From: Sorangiineae bacterium NIC37A_2
Lineage (GTDB): Bacteria > Myxococcota_A > Polyangia > Polyangiales > Polyangiaceae
DNA: 61,954 nt
Direction: 5' to 3'
Assembly (NCBI GenBank): GCA_002085155.1
Contig: NASX01000023.1
Location: 11,116 to 73,069 of the forward strand
The notes beneath the pieces were generated by a model, which was not told where the DNA came from, did no database searches, and saw only the letters and a list, made by a program, of their open reading frames with translations. Every line of letters starts with the position of its first letter. Position 1 is the stretch's first letter. Made by a program: the position numbers and the translations under genes. This document shows, piece after piece, positions 19,190-28,086 of the stretch.

Positions 19190-19449
19190 TGGCACATAAA
19201 AAGGGCGGCGGCTCCACACGCAACGGTCGCGATTCAAATGCGCAACACCGCGGAGTGAAGGTCTTCGGAGGCCAGACCATCAGCGCAGGCGGCATCATCA
19301 TCCGCCAGGTTGGCCAGAGCGTTGACCCCGGCAACAATGTCGGTCGCGCCAAAGACTTCACTCTCTATTCGCTCATCGACGGCGTCGTGAAGTTCGAGTG
19401 GGCTTCGCGCACGAAGAAGAAGGTCTCGGTCTACCCGATCGAGGCTTGA
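19189..19449 (+). CDS. rpmA: 50S ribosomal protein L27
   Basis: The 86-residue product starts [16 protein letters not shown], so the flexible N-terminal tail that reaches the peptidyl-transferase centre is present from the first codon; there is no Firmicute-type cleaved extension. [19 protein letters not shown] is the conserved core. It is coupled to rplU by a TAATG overlap. A strong intrinsic terminator follows 24 bp later. Confidence 0.97.
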   Translation: MAHKKGGGSTRNGRDSNAQHRGVKVFGGQTISAGGIIIRQVGQSVDPGNNVGRAKDFTLYSLIDGVVKFEWASRTKKKVSVYPIEA

Positions 19450-19473
19450 GGGAAGTTCTTCGATCCGGTATTG

Positions 19474-19507
19474 CGCCGCCTCCCGCCGAGGCGGCGTTTT
19501 TCTTTTT
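19474..19507 (+). terminator. Intrinsic terminator of rplU-rpmA
   Basis: A perfect 9-bp stem CGCCGCCTC (19474-19482) / GAGGCGGCG (19488-19496) with a 5-nt loop is followed by TTTTTCTTTTT. Confidence 0.9.
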
Positions 19508-19619
19508 GCGCAGGAGAACCTGCGCGCTCTCCCCTCACAAGGCGTAGGTTCTGCGGTAGGTTTCGGGGGTGAGCCCCGTCTCGGTCGAACAGACCCCGTA
19601 GGTCGTTCGTCCTCCCTCG

Positions 19620-21611
19620 ATGTCCAGCCTCTCGAAAATCAGTGTCTTGCCCGCCGATCTGGCGAACCAGATCGCCGCGGGTGAGGTCGTCGAGAGACCA
19701 GCCAGCGTCGCCAAGGAGCTCCTCGAGAATGCCCTCGACGCCGGAGCATCGCGCATCGAGCTCAGCTTGACCGGTGGCGGCCTCAAGGAGCTCACGGTCA
19801 TCGACGACGGCTTCGGCATGAGCCCCGGGGACGCCCGGCTGGCCCTCCAGCGGCACGCCACGAGCAAGCTACGCGCCTTCACAGATCTCGACTCCCTCTG
19901 CTCATTCGGCTTCCGCGGGGAGGCGCTGCCGAGCATCGCCTCCGTCAGCCGCTTCGAGCTCACGACCCGCGAAGCGACCCGTGACGAGGCCACCGTCGTC
20001 ACAGTGCTCGGCGGCAAAGACCCGCAGCACAGGAGCGCAGGAGGCCCCGTAGGAACGAAGGTCAGCGTCCGAGACCTCTTCTTCAACGTTCCGGCCCGCC
20101 TGAAGTTCCTGCGCTCGACGAGCACCGAGAGCGGTCATGTGAGTGACGTGTTCGTGGCACTGGCGCTCGGTCGACCGGAGGTGACCTTCGTGCTGTCGCG
20201 AGATGGGCGCACCGTACGCAAGCTCCCCAAGGTAAAGACCCGGAGAGAGCGCGCCATTCAGGTCCTCGAACGAGACGACCTCAGGCACGTGCGCGGTGAG
20301 CGGGGCCCCCTCCACATCGAAGCCTTCCTCGCTGGGCCCGAGTCTGCGCGAAACGGCGCATCGGGACTCCGCTTCTTGGTCAATGGGCGCCCGGTGCGCG
20401 ATCGCGCCCTCGCCCAAGCTGTGGCCCAAACCTACGGCTCCACTCTCGAACGAGGGCGCTACCCGGTCGGCGTCGTCTTCCTCGACTTGCCGCCGCACCT
20501 CGTCGACATCAACGTCCACCCCCAGAAACTCGAAGTGCGCTTCGCAGAGGCCCGCGCCGTCTTCGACGCTCTCTTCCAGGTCCTCTCGAAGGAGCTCGGG
20601 TACGCGACCGAGGAGACCTTGACCAAGGCCAGCGCCCCGAACGTGCGCCCCTTTTCGCGGGACCGAGCGCCCTCTCCCCGCGCCGAAGCTCCGCTGAGTC
20701 CTCCCGAAGAGCGCCAGACGCTCCGCGTGCGCGCGAGTGTGGCCGAGGAGGTTCCGTCGATTCGTCCGGAGACCTTGCGCGCCTTCGAGCTCAAAGATTC
20801 GGCTCAGCCGGGACGCAGTCGTCTCCGTTTCATCGCTCAGCTCCGTCGCAGCTATCTCATCTGCGAAGGGCGCGAGGGACTCGTCATCCTCGATCAGGCG
20901 CGCCTGGCAGAACGTGTCCTCTGCTCAAGACTCTGGAATGATTTTCTCGAAGGGCGCACGCGGGCTCAGTCCCTGCTCTTCCCGATTCAAGTCGTCGTGC
21001 CCGAAGGGCTCGAGCACGTCCTCAGCCTCGCTGAACCCCTCACTCAGCTCGGCATCGAGGTGCGCGCAAAGAGCGATACCGTCGCCACCATTCACTCCGT
21101 CCCCGACGCCCTTTCGCACGCTCCGCCAGAGGCGGTCCTCGCCATCGTCAGCCAAACTCTCCGCGAGAGTGCTGACCTCTCTCCGCACGAGCGGCTCCGA
21201 AAGCTCACCGCATGCCTCGGCGATGCCTTCTGTCTGAAGCGGGGCCAGACCCTCGGCCCCGGCGAAGCCTCGAGTTTGCTCTCGAACTTCGACGAGCTCG
21301 GCGCCACGTTCGAAGGCCCTTCTCCGATCGTCCACCGCGTTTCCTTCGAGGAGCTCGACGGCGGCAGAGCGGAGCCCGTGCCCAGCTCCGAGCGCCCCGA
21401 AAGGAGCAGCGAACCCTCCGCTCCCGAAGCGTCCATCTTCACCCAAGAGCCCCAAGACTCGGGCGAAACTCAGCGCCCCACAAAAGCCAAACTCTCCGCG
21501 GAGGAGCCCGAGGCGCCGAGGCCCCGCGAGTCCGGTGAGCGACGCACCACGGACCAAGAACAGAGTGCTGTCCCCGCACCGGGTGCAAAACGTAGGAGCC
21601 GGGGAGGATGA
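19620..21611 (+). CDS. mutL: DNA mismatch repair protein MutL with degenerate endonuclease motifs
   Basis: The 663-residue protein has an intact GHKL ATPase: ELLENALDAGA (33-43), DDGFGM (62-67), GFRGEAL (97-103), and the transducer end VDINVHPQKLEVRF. MutL couples mismatch-bound MutS to strand incision and helicase loading. In the C-terminal half, the usual DQHA(x)2E(x)4E nuclease site reads DQARLAERVLCS (425-436): the His and last Glu are lost. The later Zn/metal motif (CPHGRP in many homologues) is replaced by FEGPSP. This MutL is therefore probably not an endonuclease. About 100 residues of charged low-complexity tail follow. The stop overlaps miaA (ATGA). Confidence 0.95.
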   Translation: MSSLSKISVLPADLANQIAAGEVVERPASVAKELLENALDAGASRIELSLTGGGLKELTVIDDGFGMSPGDARLALQRHATSKLRAFTDLDSLCSFGFRGEALPSIASVSRFELTTREATRDEATVVTVLGGKDPQHRSAGGPVGTKVSVRDLFFNVPARLKFLRSTSTESGHVSDVFVALALGRPEVTFVLSRDGRTVRKLPKVKTRRERAIQVLERDDLRHVRGERGPLHIEAFLAGPESARNGASGLRFLVNGRPVRDRALAQAVAQTYGSTLERGRYPVGVVFLDLPPHLVDINVHPQKLEVRFAEARAVFDALFQVLSKELGYATEETLTKASAPNVRPFSRDRAPSPRAEAPLSPPEERQTLRVRASVAEEVPSIRPETLRAFELKDSAQPGRSRLRFIAQLRRSYLICEGREGLVILDQARLAERVLCSRLWNDFLEGRTRAQSLLFPIQVVVPEGLEHVLSLAEPLTQLGIEVRAKSDTVATIHSVPDALSHAPPEAVLAIVSQTLRESADLSPHERLRKLTACLGDAFCLKRGQTLGPGEASSLLSNFDELGATFEGPSPIVHRVSFEELDGGRAEPVPSSERPERSSEPSAPEASIFTQEPQDSGETQRPTKAKLSAEEPEAPRPRESGERRTTDQEQSAVPAPGAKRRSRGG

Positions 21612-22555
21612 GCCTTCTGTCGGTCCTCGTCTTGGTCGGGCCGACCGCTTCGGGGAAGACAGATCTCGCCCTCAGTCTCGCCCCGCGCCTGAACGCCGAG
21701 ATCGTCAGCGTCGACAGCGTCCAGGTCTATCGCCATTTCGATGTCGGGTCCGGAAAGCCGACCCCCGAGGAGCTCGCCCGCGTCCCTCATCATCTCATCT
21801 CCAGCCAGGATCCGACCGATCCTCTTGAAGCGAGCCAATTCCAGGCACAAGCAGATCGAGTCATCTCCGACATCGCCGCTCGCGGCAAGCGGGTCATCCT
21901 GTGCGGAGGAACGTTCCTCTGGCACCGAGCGCTCCTCTACGGGCTCGCTGATGCCCCCGAGGCCCAGCCGGAGCTCCGCCGGGCCCACGCAGAACTCGTC
22001 ATGCGCGAAGGGAGAAGAGCGCTGCATGAGCGTCTCAGGGCGGTCGATCCTGAGAGCGCCGCGCGCCTTCATCCGAACGATTTCGTGCGCGTAAGCCGCG
22101 CCCTCGAGGTCTTCGAAGCGAGCGGCCAAAAGATGAGCGCCTTACAAGAGGCACACGGCTTCCGCTCCGAGCGCTACCGCCCTCTCTTCGTCGGAATCGA
22201 CTGGCCCCGGGAGGATTACGACGCGCGCCTGCTCCGGCGCACCCGCGGCCTCTTTGAGCGAGGATTCGTCGAAGAGGTGCGCTCGCTCCTCGAGCGGGGT
22301 TACGGCGAAACGCGCGCCATGAGCTCGGTCGGTTATCTTCAGGTGCGCGACGCTGTCCGCTCCGGAAATTTCGACCTCGAAGAGCTCATCACACTCGTCT
22401 ACCAAAAGACCCGCGTCTTCGCCCGCCGCCAGCGCACCTGGCTTCGCGACCGCGAAATCCATTGGCTGCCCCCGAGCGTCCTCGATCCTCGCGACGATTC
22501 CGCTTCTGCCGAGCTCACCCGCCTCCTCGAGAGCTGGGAAACTCACGCCGGCTAA
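21608..22555 (+). CDS. miaA: tRNA dimethylallyltransferase
   Basis: The 315-residue enzyme adds a dimethylallyl group to A37 of tRNAs that read codons starting with U. The P-loop GPTASGKT is at 11-18, followed by VSVDSVQVYRHFDVGSGKP with the base-recognising Asp/Gln region, LCGGTFLW, NDFVRVSRALEV and the C-terminal TRVFARRQRTWLRD. The ATG is inside the mutL stop and has GGGGAGG at good distance, so mutL and miaA form a coupled operon, an order seen in many bacteria. The next gene is convergent. Confidence 0.96.
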   Translation: MSLLSVLVLVGPTASGKTDLALSLAPRLNAEIVSVDSVQVYRHFDVGSGKPTPEELARVPHHLISSQDPTDPLEASQFQAQADRVISDIAARGKRVILCGGTFLWHRALLYGLADAPEAQPELRRAHAELVMREGRRALHERLRAVDPESAARLHPNDFVRVSRALEVFEASGQKMSALQEAHGFRSERYRPLFVGIDWPREDYDARLLRRTRGLFERGFVEEVRSLLERGYGETRAMSSVGYLQVRDAVRSGNFDLEELITLVYQKTRVFARRQRTWLRDREIHWLPPSVLDPRDDSASAELTRLLESWETHAG

Positions 22556-22718
22556 CCCAACGCGCCTCCCCGTTCGTTGGCCCCGGTCCATCAAATCCAC
22601 GAGGGCCCAGCCGAGCCTTCGCCTGAGCCCAGCGCCTACCGCTTCGCTGCCCTGTCACAGAGTGCCATCGGACACTTCGCGCGCTCACCGGCCCTGCGAG
22701 CGACGCTCTCCCGCTCCC

Positions 22719-23426
22719 TCATCCGTCGCTCCAGGTGCTTGAACTCGGGTCACCTCGATAGTGGAAGACTCGGCGTCCTCCGAGCCGAACATGCCCGACC
22801 ATGGCGGGACGAAAACAGGCGAGACAGGTCCCCTCCGGGCGACGAACACTCGGGTACACGACCCCAAGCGACCCGAGTTCGAGCAATCGCTCGGCGAGAG
22901 CCTGCGACGCTACGTAACTGTCCGGATCGAGATAGACCTCGAAGCAGGAGTCACCCCGAAGGTCGTGAAACTCACCGGAGAAGTCCGCGAGCAGCTCTCG
23001 GTAGACCACCTCCTCTTCGGGCCAATTCGTTTCGACGAACTCGAGGACCTTGTGGAACATGACCTCACTCTCGGACGTCTCGCGCTCGAAGGCCGCATAC
23101 CAAGCGCCGCGCTCGGGCCCATTAAAACGACTCCCGAGCGGATGCGCATGGCAGAAGGCGGCGTTGACGATCCGATAGTTCGGGACGCCAAAGACGAGCT
23201 CCTGGATCCCGATCCCGGGCAAACGCTCATTTTCGGCCCAAAGGCGCTCGTTGGTGGCGTGATCGAGGTCGAAAATCTCGTTCAAATGTTCGTCGCTGTC
23301 GGCGATGCGGCGCAGGACACTCTCCCCGCCGTCGATGAAACGCTCAGGGATCAGCCGGTAGGTGTCGAAGCGCCGCACCAGGCTCAAAGGCGGAAGCTCC
23401 GGCGCTCGGGCTCGCTTGCGCTTCAA
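22719..23426 (-). CDS. RES-domain toxin of a Xre/RES toxin-antitoxin module
   Basis: A TTG at 23426 overlaps the antitoxin stop (TTGA) and is preceded by GAGGAGG six bases away, giving 235 residues. An upstream in-frame extension exists only inside the antitoxin gene. The RES fold is shown by FDTYRLIPERF, GSRFNGPERGAWYAAFERETS and VVYPSVRRPEG, with candidate active-site residues Arg100, Tyr110, Glu121 and Ser193. Characterised RES toxins (for example MbcT and the Pseudomonas enzyme) degrade cellular NAD+. The protein is longer than typical RES toxins (~150-180 residues), with an inserted helical part after residue 35. Confidence 0.85.
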   Translation of the reverse strand: MKRKRARAPELPPLSLVRRFDTYRLIPERFIDGGESVLRRIADSDEHLNEIFDLDHATNERLWAENERLPGIGIQELVFGVPNYRIVNAAFCHAHPLGSRFNGPERGAWYAAFERETSESEVMFHKVLEFVETNWPEEEVVYRELLADFSGEFHDLRGDSCFEVYLDPDSYVASQALAERLLELGSLGVVYPSVRRPEGTCLACFRPAMVGHVRLGGRRVFHYRGDPSSSTWSDG

Positions 23427-23863
23427 TGTTGTCCTCCTCGCCGCGCGTCGAGCAGACGCCGCACGATAGCGAGCGAAGGCAAGCCGCCGCGCACCATAAA
23501 CTCGAGAGGCGAGAGCCCCGCGAAGATTCGATTCGTGTTCGGTCGCGTCACCCAAGCGTCCGCGAGAGCTTCCGAATAAAGAATGTGGAGCGCCTTGAAG
23601 ATCCCGACGAGATAGGAGATGCGCTGCAAACGATCCGCATCGAGCACCCGCTCGGGATTCTTCTTCAGCTCGTAGTAGGGACCGTTCGAGATCCCTCCGA
23701 GCAGGGCCCGCGCATCTTCGTCGCGCACCTTCCAGCGCTCCATGATGTTAAAAAAGGCGCGGAGCGCGCCCGCGCTGAGCCGCTCTCGGACCGCTTTGTC
23801 GGTCAGGTCCACGAGCGGCGAGGGCTCGTAGCGGGTACGCGGGTAGGTCTTCGGGAGAGGCAT
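23423..23863 (-). CDS. Xre/MbcA/ParS-family antitoxin
   Basis: ATG 23863 has TAGGAG about seven bases upstream and gives 146 residues; a TTG one codon earlier is less likely. The C-terminal half (ADRLQRISYLVGIFKALHILYSE, then NRIFAGLSPLEFMVRGG) is the DUF2384 toxin-binding domain that usually blocks the RES active site. The N-terminal half is a helical Xre-like DNA-binding region (WKVRDEDARALLGGISNGPYYELKKN). It precedes the toxin with a 4-nt overlap. A perfect inverted repeat sits directly at its translation start, which suggests autorepression. Confidence 0.87.
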   Translation of the reverse strand: MPLPKTYPRTRYEPSPLVDLTDKAVRERLSAGALRAFFNIMERWKVRDEDARALLGGISNGPYYELKKNPERVLDADRLQRISYLVGIFKALHILYSEALADAWVTRPNTNRIFAGLSPLEFMVRGGLPSLAIVRRLLDARRGGQH

Positions 23864-23870
23864 CAAAGTC

Positions 23871-23904
23871 TCCTATTCCGGAGAACTATGACTCCGGAAT
23901 AGGA
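23871..23904. promoter_or_regulatory. 13-bp inverted repeat, probable operator of the Xre/RES module
   Basis: TCCTATTCCGGAG (23871-23883) and CTCCGGAATAGGA (23892-23904) are perfect reverse complements separated by 8 nt. The left arm, read on the minus strand, contains the antitoxin ribosome site. The element could bind the antitoxin as a dimer, and, if transcribed, could also hide the ribosome site in a stem. There is no U-run, so it is not a typical terminator. Confidence 0.7.
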
Positions 23905-23932
23905 GGACGCAAGCTCCGGCGCGCTTCCCCGG

Positions 23933-25063
23933 CTAAAAAACCTGGACGATGGCGGTCTCCCCTGAGGTCAGCCAGCCCGGCTGGGCTGCGTCGAGGGCCG
24001 CTGCGCGGCCGGGCTCGAGCCCGACCAGAACCTCCGACTTGAGGACTCGGAGCGCCACGAGAGGCGGAAAGCCGGCGGGTCCCGCCGACGCCGCGGGAGT
24101 GTCAAAGGGGTACAGGCGATCTTCGATGATGCGCCGGTAGTTGAGATCGCCTTTGAGGAGGACGACGTCAGCTCGCCCGATGTCGGTCCGCAGCTCATCA
24201 GGCATCCCGGTGAGGTGGAGCGGACGACACCAAAACGCGTCCGTCCGGAGCTCGAGCTGGCCTCCCTCGAGCGCCCGCTCGAGCCGCTCCCCTACCAGGC
24301 GGAGCGGACCCACTGCCCGCTTCCGAAGCTCAGCGATCGTCCATCGCACGTCTCTCGCCGTTGCATCGGAGATGAAGAAGGGACGAGGCTTGTGGTGCAG
24401 TCTTACCTTTTTTCCGCCGCGCAGGAGCACGTCACTCGCGAGCAGATCGCACGTCAGCTCACTACCTGCATTGTCGAGGATGATGTCGACCATACTTGCA
24501 GCATCGAGGAGCCCGAGGGCTCTTGCGCGCTCGTCGACGATGAGCTCGCGGCTGTCGCCGCGCCTTTGAAAGCTCAGATCGTGGAGATTCCCCCAAAGAG
24601 AGAGCTCCAGCGCCGCGCTCCGCTCCTCGCTCCGAGAGGTCCACTCTAACTCTGCCCACCTTTGCGCCGCCGGGAGCCCTGCCTCGAACCCTTCTCGCTT
24701 CGCCTCCGCGAATGGATCCCGGGACGCCTCTCCCTGATACCCTGTCGCATGCAGCAGCGCGAAGTGAAAGACGGTCTCCGCCTCAAAGAACGGCAGCGCA
24801 TCCCAGGTCAAGCCTTCATGACAGAGACCTGCGCTCTGCCAAAACGCTGGATCTAACTCGCTCTCGATCAGCTGCGTTGGCACTGGCCCACGAGGGAGCG
24901 ACGCCAAGAGCAGCTCGAGCCACGAGACAACCTCAGCCGACCATCCGCCCCGCGAGAGGACATCGTGAATCATGAGCGGCATGCGCTCTTCGAAGGTCCG
25001 CCCCGCAAAATTGTCCTTTCGGATCGGCATAGGTGGGGGAAGCTCTCGGCTCGGGGCGCTCAT
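23933..25063 (-). CDS. DUF89 / ARMT1-like damage-control phosphatase
   Basis: The frame is open from 25099, but ATG 25063 fits the family start (MSAPSRELPPPMPI). The 376-residue product shows DUF89 landmarks: the N-terminal helix region, ILDNAGSELTCDLLASDVLL with the metal-binding Asp/Asn, RADVVLLKGDLNYRRI, and ALRVLKSEVLVGL near the end. DUF89 enzymes are metal-dependent phosphatases acting on damaged or over-accumulated sugar phosphates and related metabolites. The branch resembles ARMT1 by length and layout. It ends 70 bp before the Xre/RES start on the same strand, but the operator between them suggests separate control. Substrate is unknown. Confidence 0.8.
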   Translation of the reverse strand: MSAPSRELPPPMPIRKDNFAGRTFEERMPLMIHDVLSRGGWSAEVVSWLELLLASLPRGPVPTQLIESELDPAFWQSAGLCHEGLTWDALPFFEAETVFHFALLHATGYQGEASRDPFAEAKREGFEAGLPAAQRWAELEWTSRSEERSAALELSLWGNLHDLSFQRRGDSRELIVDERARALGLLDAASMVDIILDNAGSELTCDLLASDVLLRGGKKVRLHHKPRPFFISDATARDVRWTIAELRKRAVGPLRLVGERLERALEGGQLELRTDAFWCRPLHLTGMPDELRTDIGRADVVLLKGDLNYRRIIEDRLYPFDTPAASAGPAGFPPLVALRVLKSEVLVGLEPGRAAALDAAQPGWLTSGETAIVQVF

Positions 25064-25174
25064 GTCCCGGAGAGTTCCACAAAATTCTCCAAGGGGCATC
25101 GGCTCGCCGTCGGCTCGACCGAGCCCACTCGCCGATCGAGGTTCATCGAGCAGGCACTCGGGCGCCCGGGCGCC

Positions 25175-25830
25175 CTAGTTCAGCGTGCCGGAAAAAGCTC
25201 CTTCCTTGGCCTCAACCGCGCCCGAGCCATCGGCTGCCACGAGCGTCCCTTCGAAGATTCCCTGTACCCGCGCGCCTGGCTCATAGCCCACCGCTATCAC
25301 ATGAATCTCACAGCCTCCGCCGGGCCCGGCGGTGCTGACGGAGTTCGCTGTCCAACTGATCGATGAAGCTCCTTCGCTGCCACAGCGAAGCACCACGCCC
25401 GGCGCGAGAGCTTCGCCACCCTGAGGGATGAGCGTGAGCTCAAAGCTTCCCTCTGCGGTATTCACCGCCGAAATCCTGAGCGCAGGCGCACGCGATGCGT
25501 CGACCTGGGCTCCCCGGCCGAAGGAGATGTACTCGTCGTCCAGGCGCGCCGAGATGGGTGGTGGGGCCTTCGTCGACGTTCCCCCGCTTCCCGCTGCGCT
25601 CAAAGCCCCCCATCGCTTGTCCCACCTGCGGCCTCGAGACCACCCGCGCTAGCTCCGCCAGAGCCGCGACCCGTGCCGCCATCACTCGAGGCACCTCCTC
25701 CACTGCCCAGATCACCCTCGCCGGTAGACGAGCACGAAACGAGTCCCGCGAGACACCCGCCCGCGACCGCACCCCAAAGCCCCACCCTCGCCATGCTCTC
25801 GAGCGTGCCTAGGCACCGCCCCGAGGGCAA
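25175..25830 (-). pseudogene. Gly/Ser-linker lipoprotein interrupted by a frameshift in a G-run
   Basis: Two consecutive frames on the minus strand read as one protein. The first (25830 to 25600, or from ATG 25794: MARVGLWGAVAGG) has a lipoprotein signal with lipobox LVSC and a Gly/Ser/Ala linker ending GGTSDGGL. The second (to 25175) resumes the linker (SAAGSGGTSTKAPPP) and a beta-rich domain of ~120 residues (SARLDDEYISFG, FELTLIPQGGEALAPG, GCEIHVIAVGYEPGARVQGIFEGTL). Adding one G to the G6 run at about 25609-25614 joins them without a break. It may be a true mutation, a slippage-controlled gene, or a base-calling error. Confidence 0.7.
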
Positions 25831-25833
25831 GGC

Positions 25834-26730
25834 TTAGCCTCTTCGATACACGCCCGGCGTGATGCCCGTGCGCTGCTTGAAGACCGTCGTGAAATGGCCC
25901 TGGTTTGAGAAACCGCAGGCGGAGGCGATTTCGGCGATCGGGATTCGAACATCCCGCAGCATCGCCCGTGCCCGCTCGATCCTGCGTGAGAGCACGTATT
26001 GGTGAGGGGATTGTTCAAAGGCCTGCTTGAAGAGGCGCGAGAAGTGGTCCGGAGAATATCCGACCACACTCGCGAGGTCGAGGAGGCCAAAGTTCTTGTC
26101 GAGCTTCTGCTCGATGAAGTTCTTGACCTGCTCGCTCTGGGCCGGGGTCAAGCTCGGCGTCTTCGGGGGCGCGGGCGCCTCTGCCCTCGGGCCGTACCGC
26201 GCCGAAATGTACGAAGCGAGCGCGAGGGAGAGCGATTGTGTGTAGAGAGCGCCGAGAGGGGTGCGCCCCTCGGCCTGTCCTTGGAGCCTTTGGACCAGGT
26301 CGAGGACGTGCGCGTCGATGATGCCGAACTGAGGACCGCGATCTCGATCCAAGCCAGGCAGCTCCTCCGAGCTGAGGGCTTCGAGGCAGCTTCTCGGAAG
26401 ATTCACAGAAACGCAGGTCGACGAGGCTCCCTGATAACGAACGCTCTTCATGAACGTACCGGCTGGGAGCAGGTCGATCATGCCGGAGCGGCGCTGGAAG
26501 CTATATTCGCGATCCTCTCCGGTGAGTGGTTCACGATACACGACGGTCACCTCCGACGGTCCACCGGTCCAGACGAGAATCGCGTCCGTGTCGGTCGAGA
26601 GCTCTTCCACGCTCCCGCTCTCGGGAAGGTGCCCAATGCGCAGCGGCAGTCCAGGCCAATCTGATCCGGTCAGCGCGGCGCCGTACTTCGAAGGACGTTC
26701 AATCTCCATGAGCATGAGTAACGAGACCAT
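25834..26730 (-). CDS. AraC-family transcriptional regulator
   Basis: ATG 26730 is taken (MVSLLMLMEIERPS); the frame is open from a TTG at 26760. The 298-residue protein has an N-terminal cupin-like sensing region and a C-terminal pair of helix-turn-helix motifs: IEQKLDKNFGLLDLASVVGYSPDHFSRLFKQAF and RIERARAMLRD then PIAEIASACGFSNQGHFTTVFKQ, ending GITPGVYRRG. These are classic AraC/XylS features. It lies just upstream of, and reads toward, the frameshifted lipoprotein (3 bp gap). It is divergent from the SGNH esterase gene and might control it. The effector is unknown. Confidence 0.9.
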   Translation of the reverse strand: MVSLLMLMEIERPSKYGAALTGSDWPGLPLRIGHLPESGSVEELSTDTDAILVWTGGPSEVTVVYREPLTGEDREYSFQRRSGMIDLLPAGTFMKSVRYQGASSTCVSVNLPRSCLEALSSEELPGLDRDRGPQFGIIDAHVLDLVQRLQGQAEGRTPLGALYTQSLSLALASYISARYGPRAEAPAPPKTPSLTPAQSEQVKNFIEQKLDKNFGLLDLASVVGYSPDHFSRLFKQAFEQSPHQYVLSRRIERARAMLRDVRIPIAEIASACGFSNQGHFTTVFKQRTGITPGVYRRG

Positions 26731-26995
26731 GGATGTCCCCGCGGGCCCGGGTCCCGTCAAACCTCGAGCGGAGCCCCGTCATTCAGCGTTCGGCGTCAAA
26801 CGCAAAAATGGGGTCAAAAATTTCTCGCCCCCCGGGAAACTCTGGAATTTTTCACCGCCCAACCCCGAGTTCCCGAAAAACTTGGGCGAAAACGAGAAAG
26901 CCACGCCCCGGCGTCGACTTTAGGCTCCCTCGCGGCGCTCCAAAGCTCGAAGGCGCGTAGCTCCTTCCAAGTCTGCTCCAGAAGGTCATCGCGTT

Positions 26996-28024
26996 ATGCA
27001 GTCTCTCTCCTCCATCAAGATGCGAGGCTTTTCTCTCGGCTCCCTCGTTGTGCTCTCCCTCACGCTTCTCTCGTTTCCTGCTTGCTCGAGCGGGCCGAGT
27101 TCGCCGACCGACGATGATGCATCAGGTAGCGGCGGCCTCTCTCAAGCAGGAGGTGCTGCGGCGGGCGGCGCTCCTGCGAGCTCCGGCGGGAGCCCGAACG
27201 CCGGTGGTGCACCGAGCGCAGGCGGAGCTTTTGCCGGAGGCGCAGCGAGCGGCGGTTCACCAGCAGATACTGGTGGCTCGATGAGCGGCGGAGCCCCGAC
27301 CACTGGGGGCACGAACTCGGGAGGCGCGGCCGCAGGAGGCTCAGGCGACGGAGGCTCCAGCAGCGGCGGCAGCGATGGCTCAGGGGGAAGCGCAGGATTT
27401 CAGCCTTGTCCCGCGACGGGCCCTTGCAAGATTTTGCCCCTCGGCGACTCCATCACCTTCGGCCTCGGCTTTGACGGCGGCTATCGCGTCGAGCTCTTCC
27501 GCCTCGCGACGGAAGACGGCCACGACATCACCTTCACCGGCACTCAGAGCCCGAACGGGCCCAGCATGGTCGCTGGCAAGCCATTCCCGAAGAACCACGA
27601 AGGCATCAGCGGCCAGACGATTCAGCAGATCGCAGGTCGCGTTCCCCAGCCGGCCTTCCGCGAGGACATGCCGCACATCATCCTGGTCCACGCCGGAACC
27701 AACGACATGTATCAGATGCCCAGCGGCGCCGTCGATCGGCTCGGCATGCTCATGGACAAGCTGATCGACGAGGCTCCCGATGCTTTGATCGTCGTCTCGA
27801 ACATCATCCCCTTCCCCCAGTCCGCCTCGAACGTGACCGCCTTCAACATGCCGATCCAAGGTATGGTCGAGGAGCGCGCAGCTGAGGGCGCTCATATCCT
27901 GTTTGTCGATCAGTTCGCAGGCTTCCCCACAAACGAGCTCGGCGACGGCGTCCACCCGAACCAAGCCGGCTATGGTCGCATGGCCGCCAAGTGGTACACC
28001 GCAATCGAGCCGTACCTACCTTAA
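26996..28024 (+). CDS. SGNH/GDSL hydrolase lipoprotein (CE3-like)
   Basis: The 342-residue product has a lipoprotein leader (SLTLLSFPAC), a ~100-residue Gly/Ser/Ala linker and an SGNH esterase domain. Block I is LPLGDSITFG with Ser152, block II is around EGISGQTI, block III is HAGTNDM and block V is DGVHPNQAGY with Asp317 and His320. The arrangement resembles carbohydrate esterase family 3 acetylxylan esterases. It would act on an O-acylated sugar at the cell surface. It is divergent from the AraC regulator, with a 265-bp intergenic region available for control. Confidence 0.9.
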   Translation: MQSLSSIKMRGFSLGSLVVLSLTLLSFPACSSGPSSPTDDDASGSGGLSQAGGAAAGGAPASSGGSPNAGGAPSAGGAFAGGAASGGSPADTGGSMSGGAPTTGGTNSGGAAAGGSGDGGSSSGGSDGSGGSAGFQPCPATGPCKILPLGDSITFGLGFDGGYRVELFRLATEDGHDITFTGTQSPNGPSMVAGKPFPKNHEGISGQTIQQIAGRVPQPAFREDMPHIILVHAGTNDMYQMPSGAVDRLGMLMDKLIDEAPDALIVVSNIIPFPQSASNVTAFNMPIQGMVEERAAEGAHILFVDQFAGFPTNELGDGVHPNQAGYGRMAAKWYTAIEPYLP

Positions 28025-28086
28025 AGGCGACGTTCCCCAAGGCGCCTCCGAGCCGCTTCGTTCACCCAGAGCAACGCCGCAGGCGT

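Noticed and set aside
23426-23555. A longer RES toxin beginning at 23555
   Set aside because: The extra 43 residues would lie wholly inside the antitoxin gene, are Arg/Ala-rich, and the TTG at 23426 has a strong ribosome site.
23871-23904. The inverted repeat as an intrinsic terminator of the DUF89 gene
   Set aside because: No T-run follows on the minus strand, and the repeat overlaps the antitoxin ribosome site, which fits an operator better.
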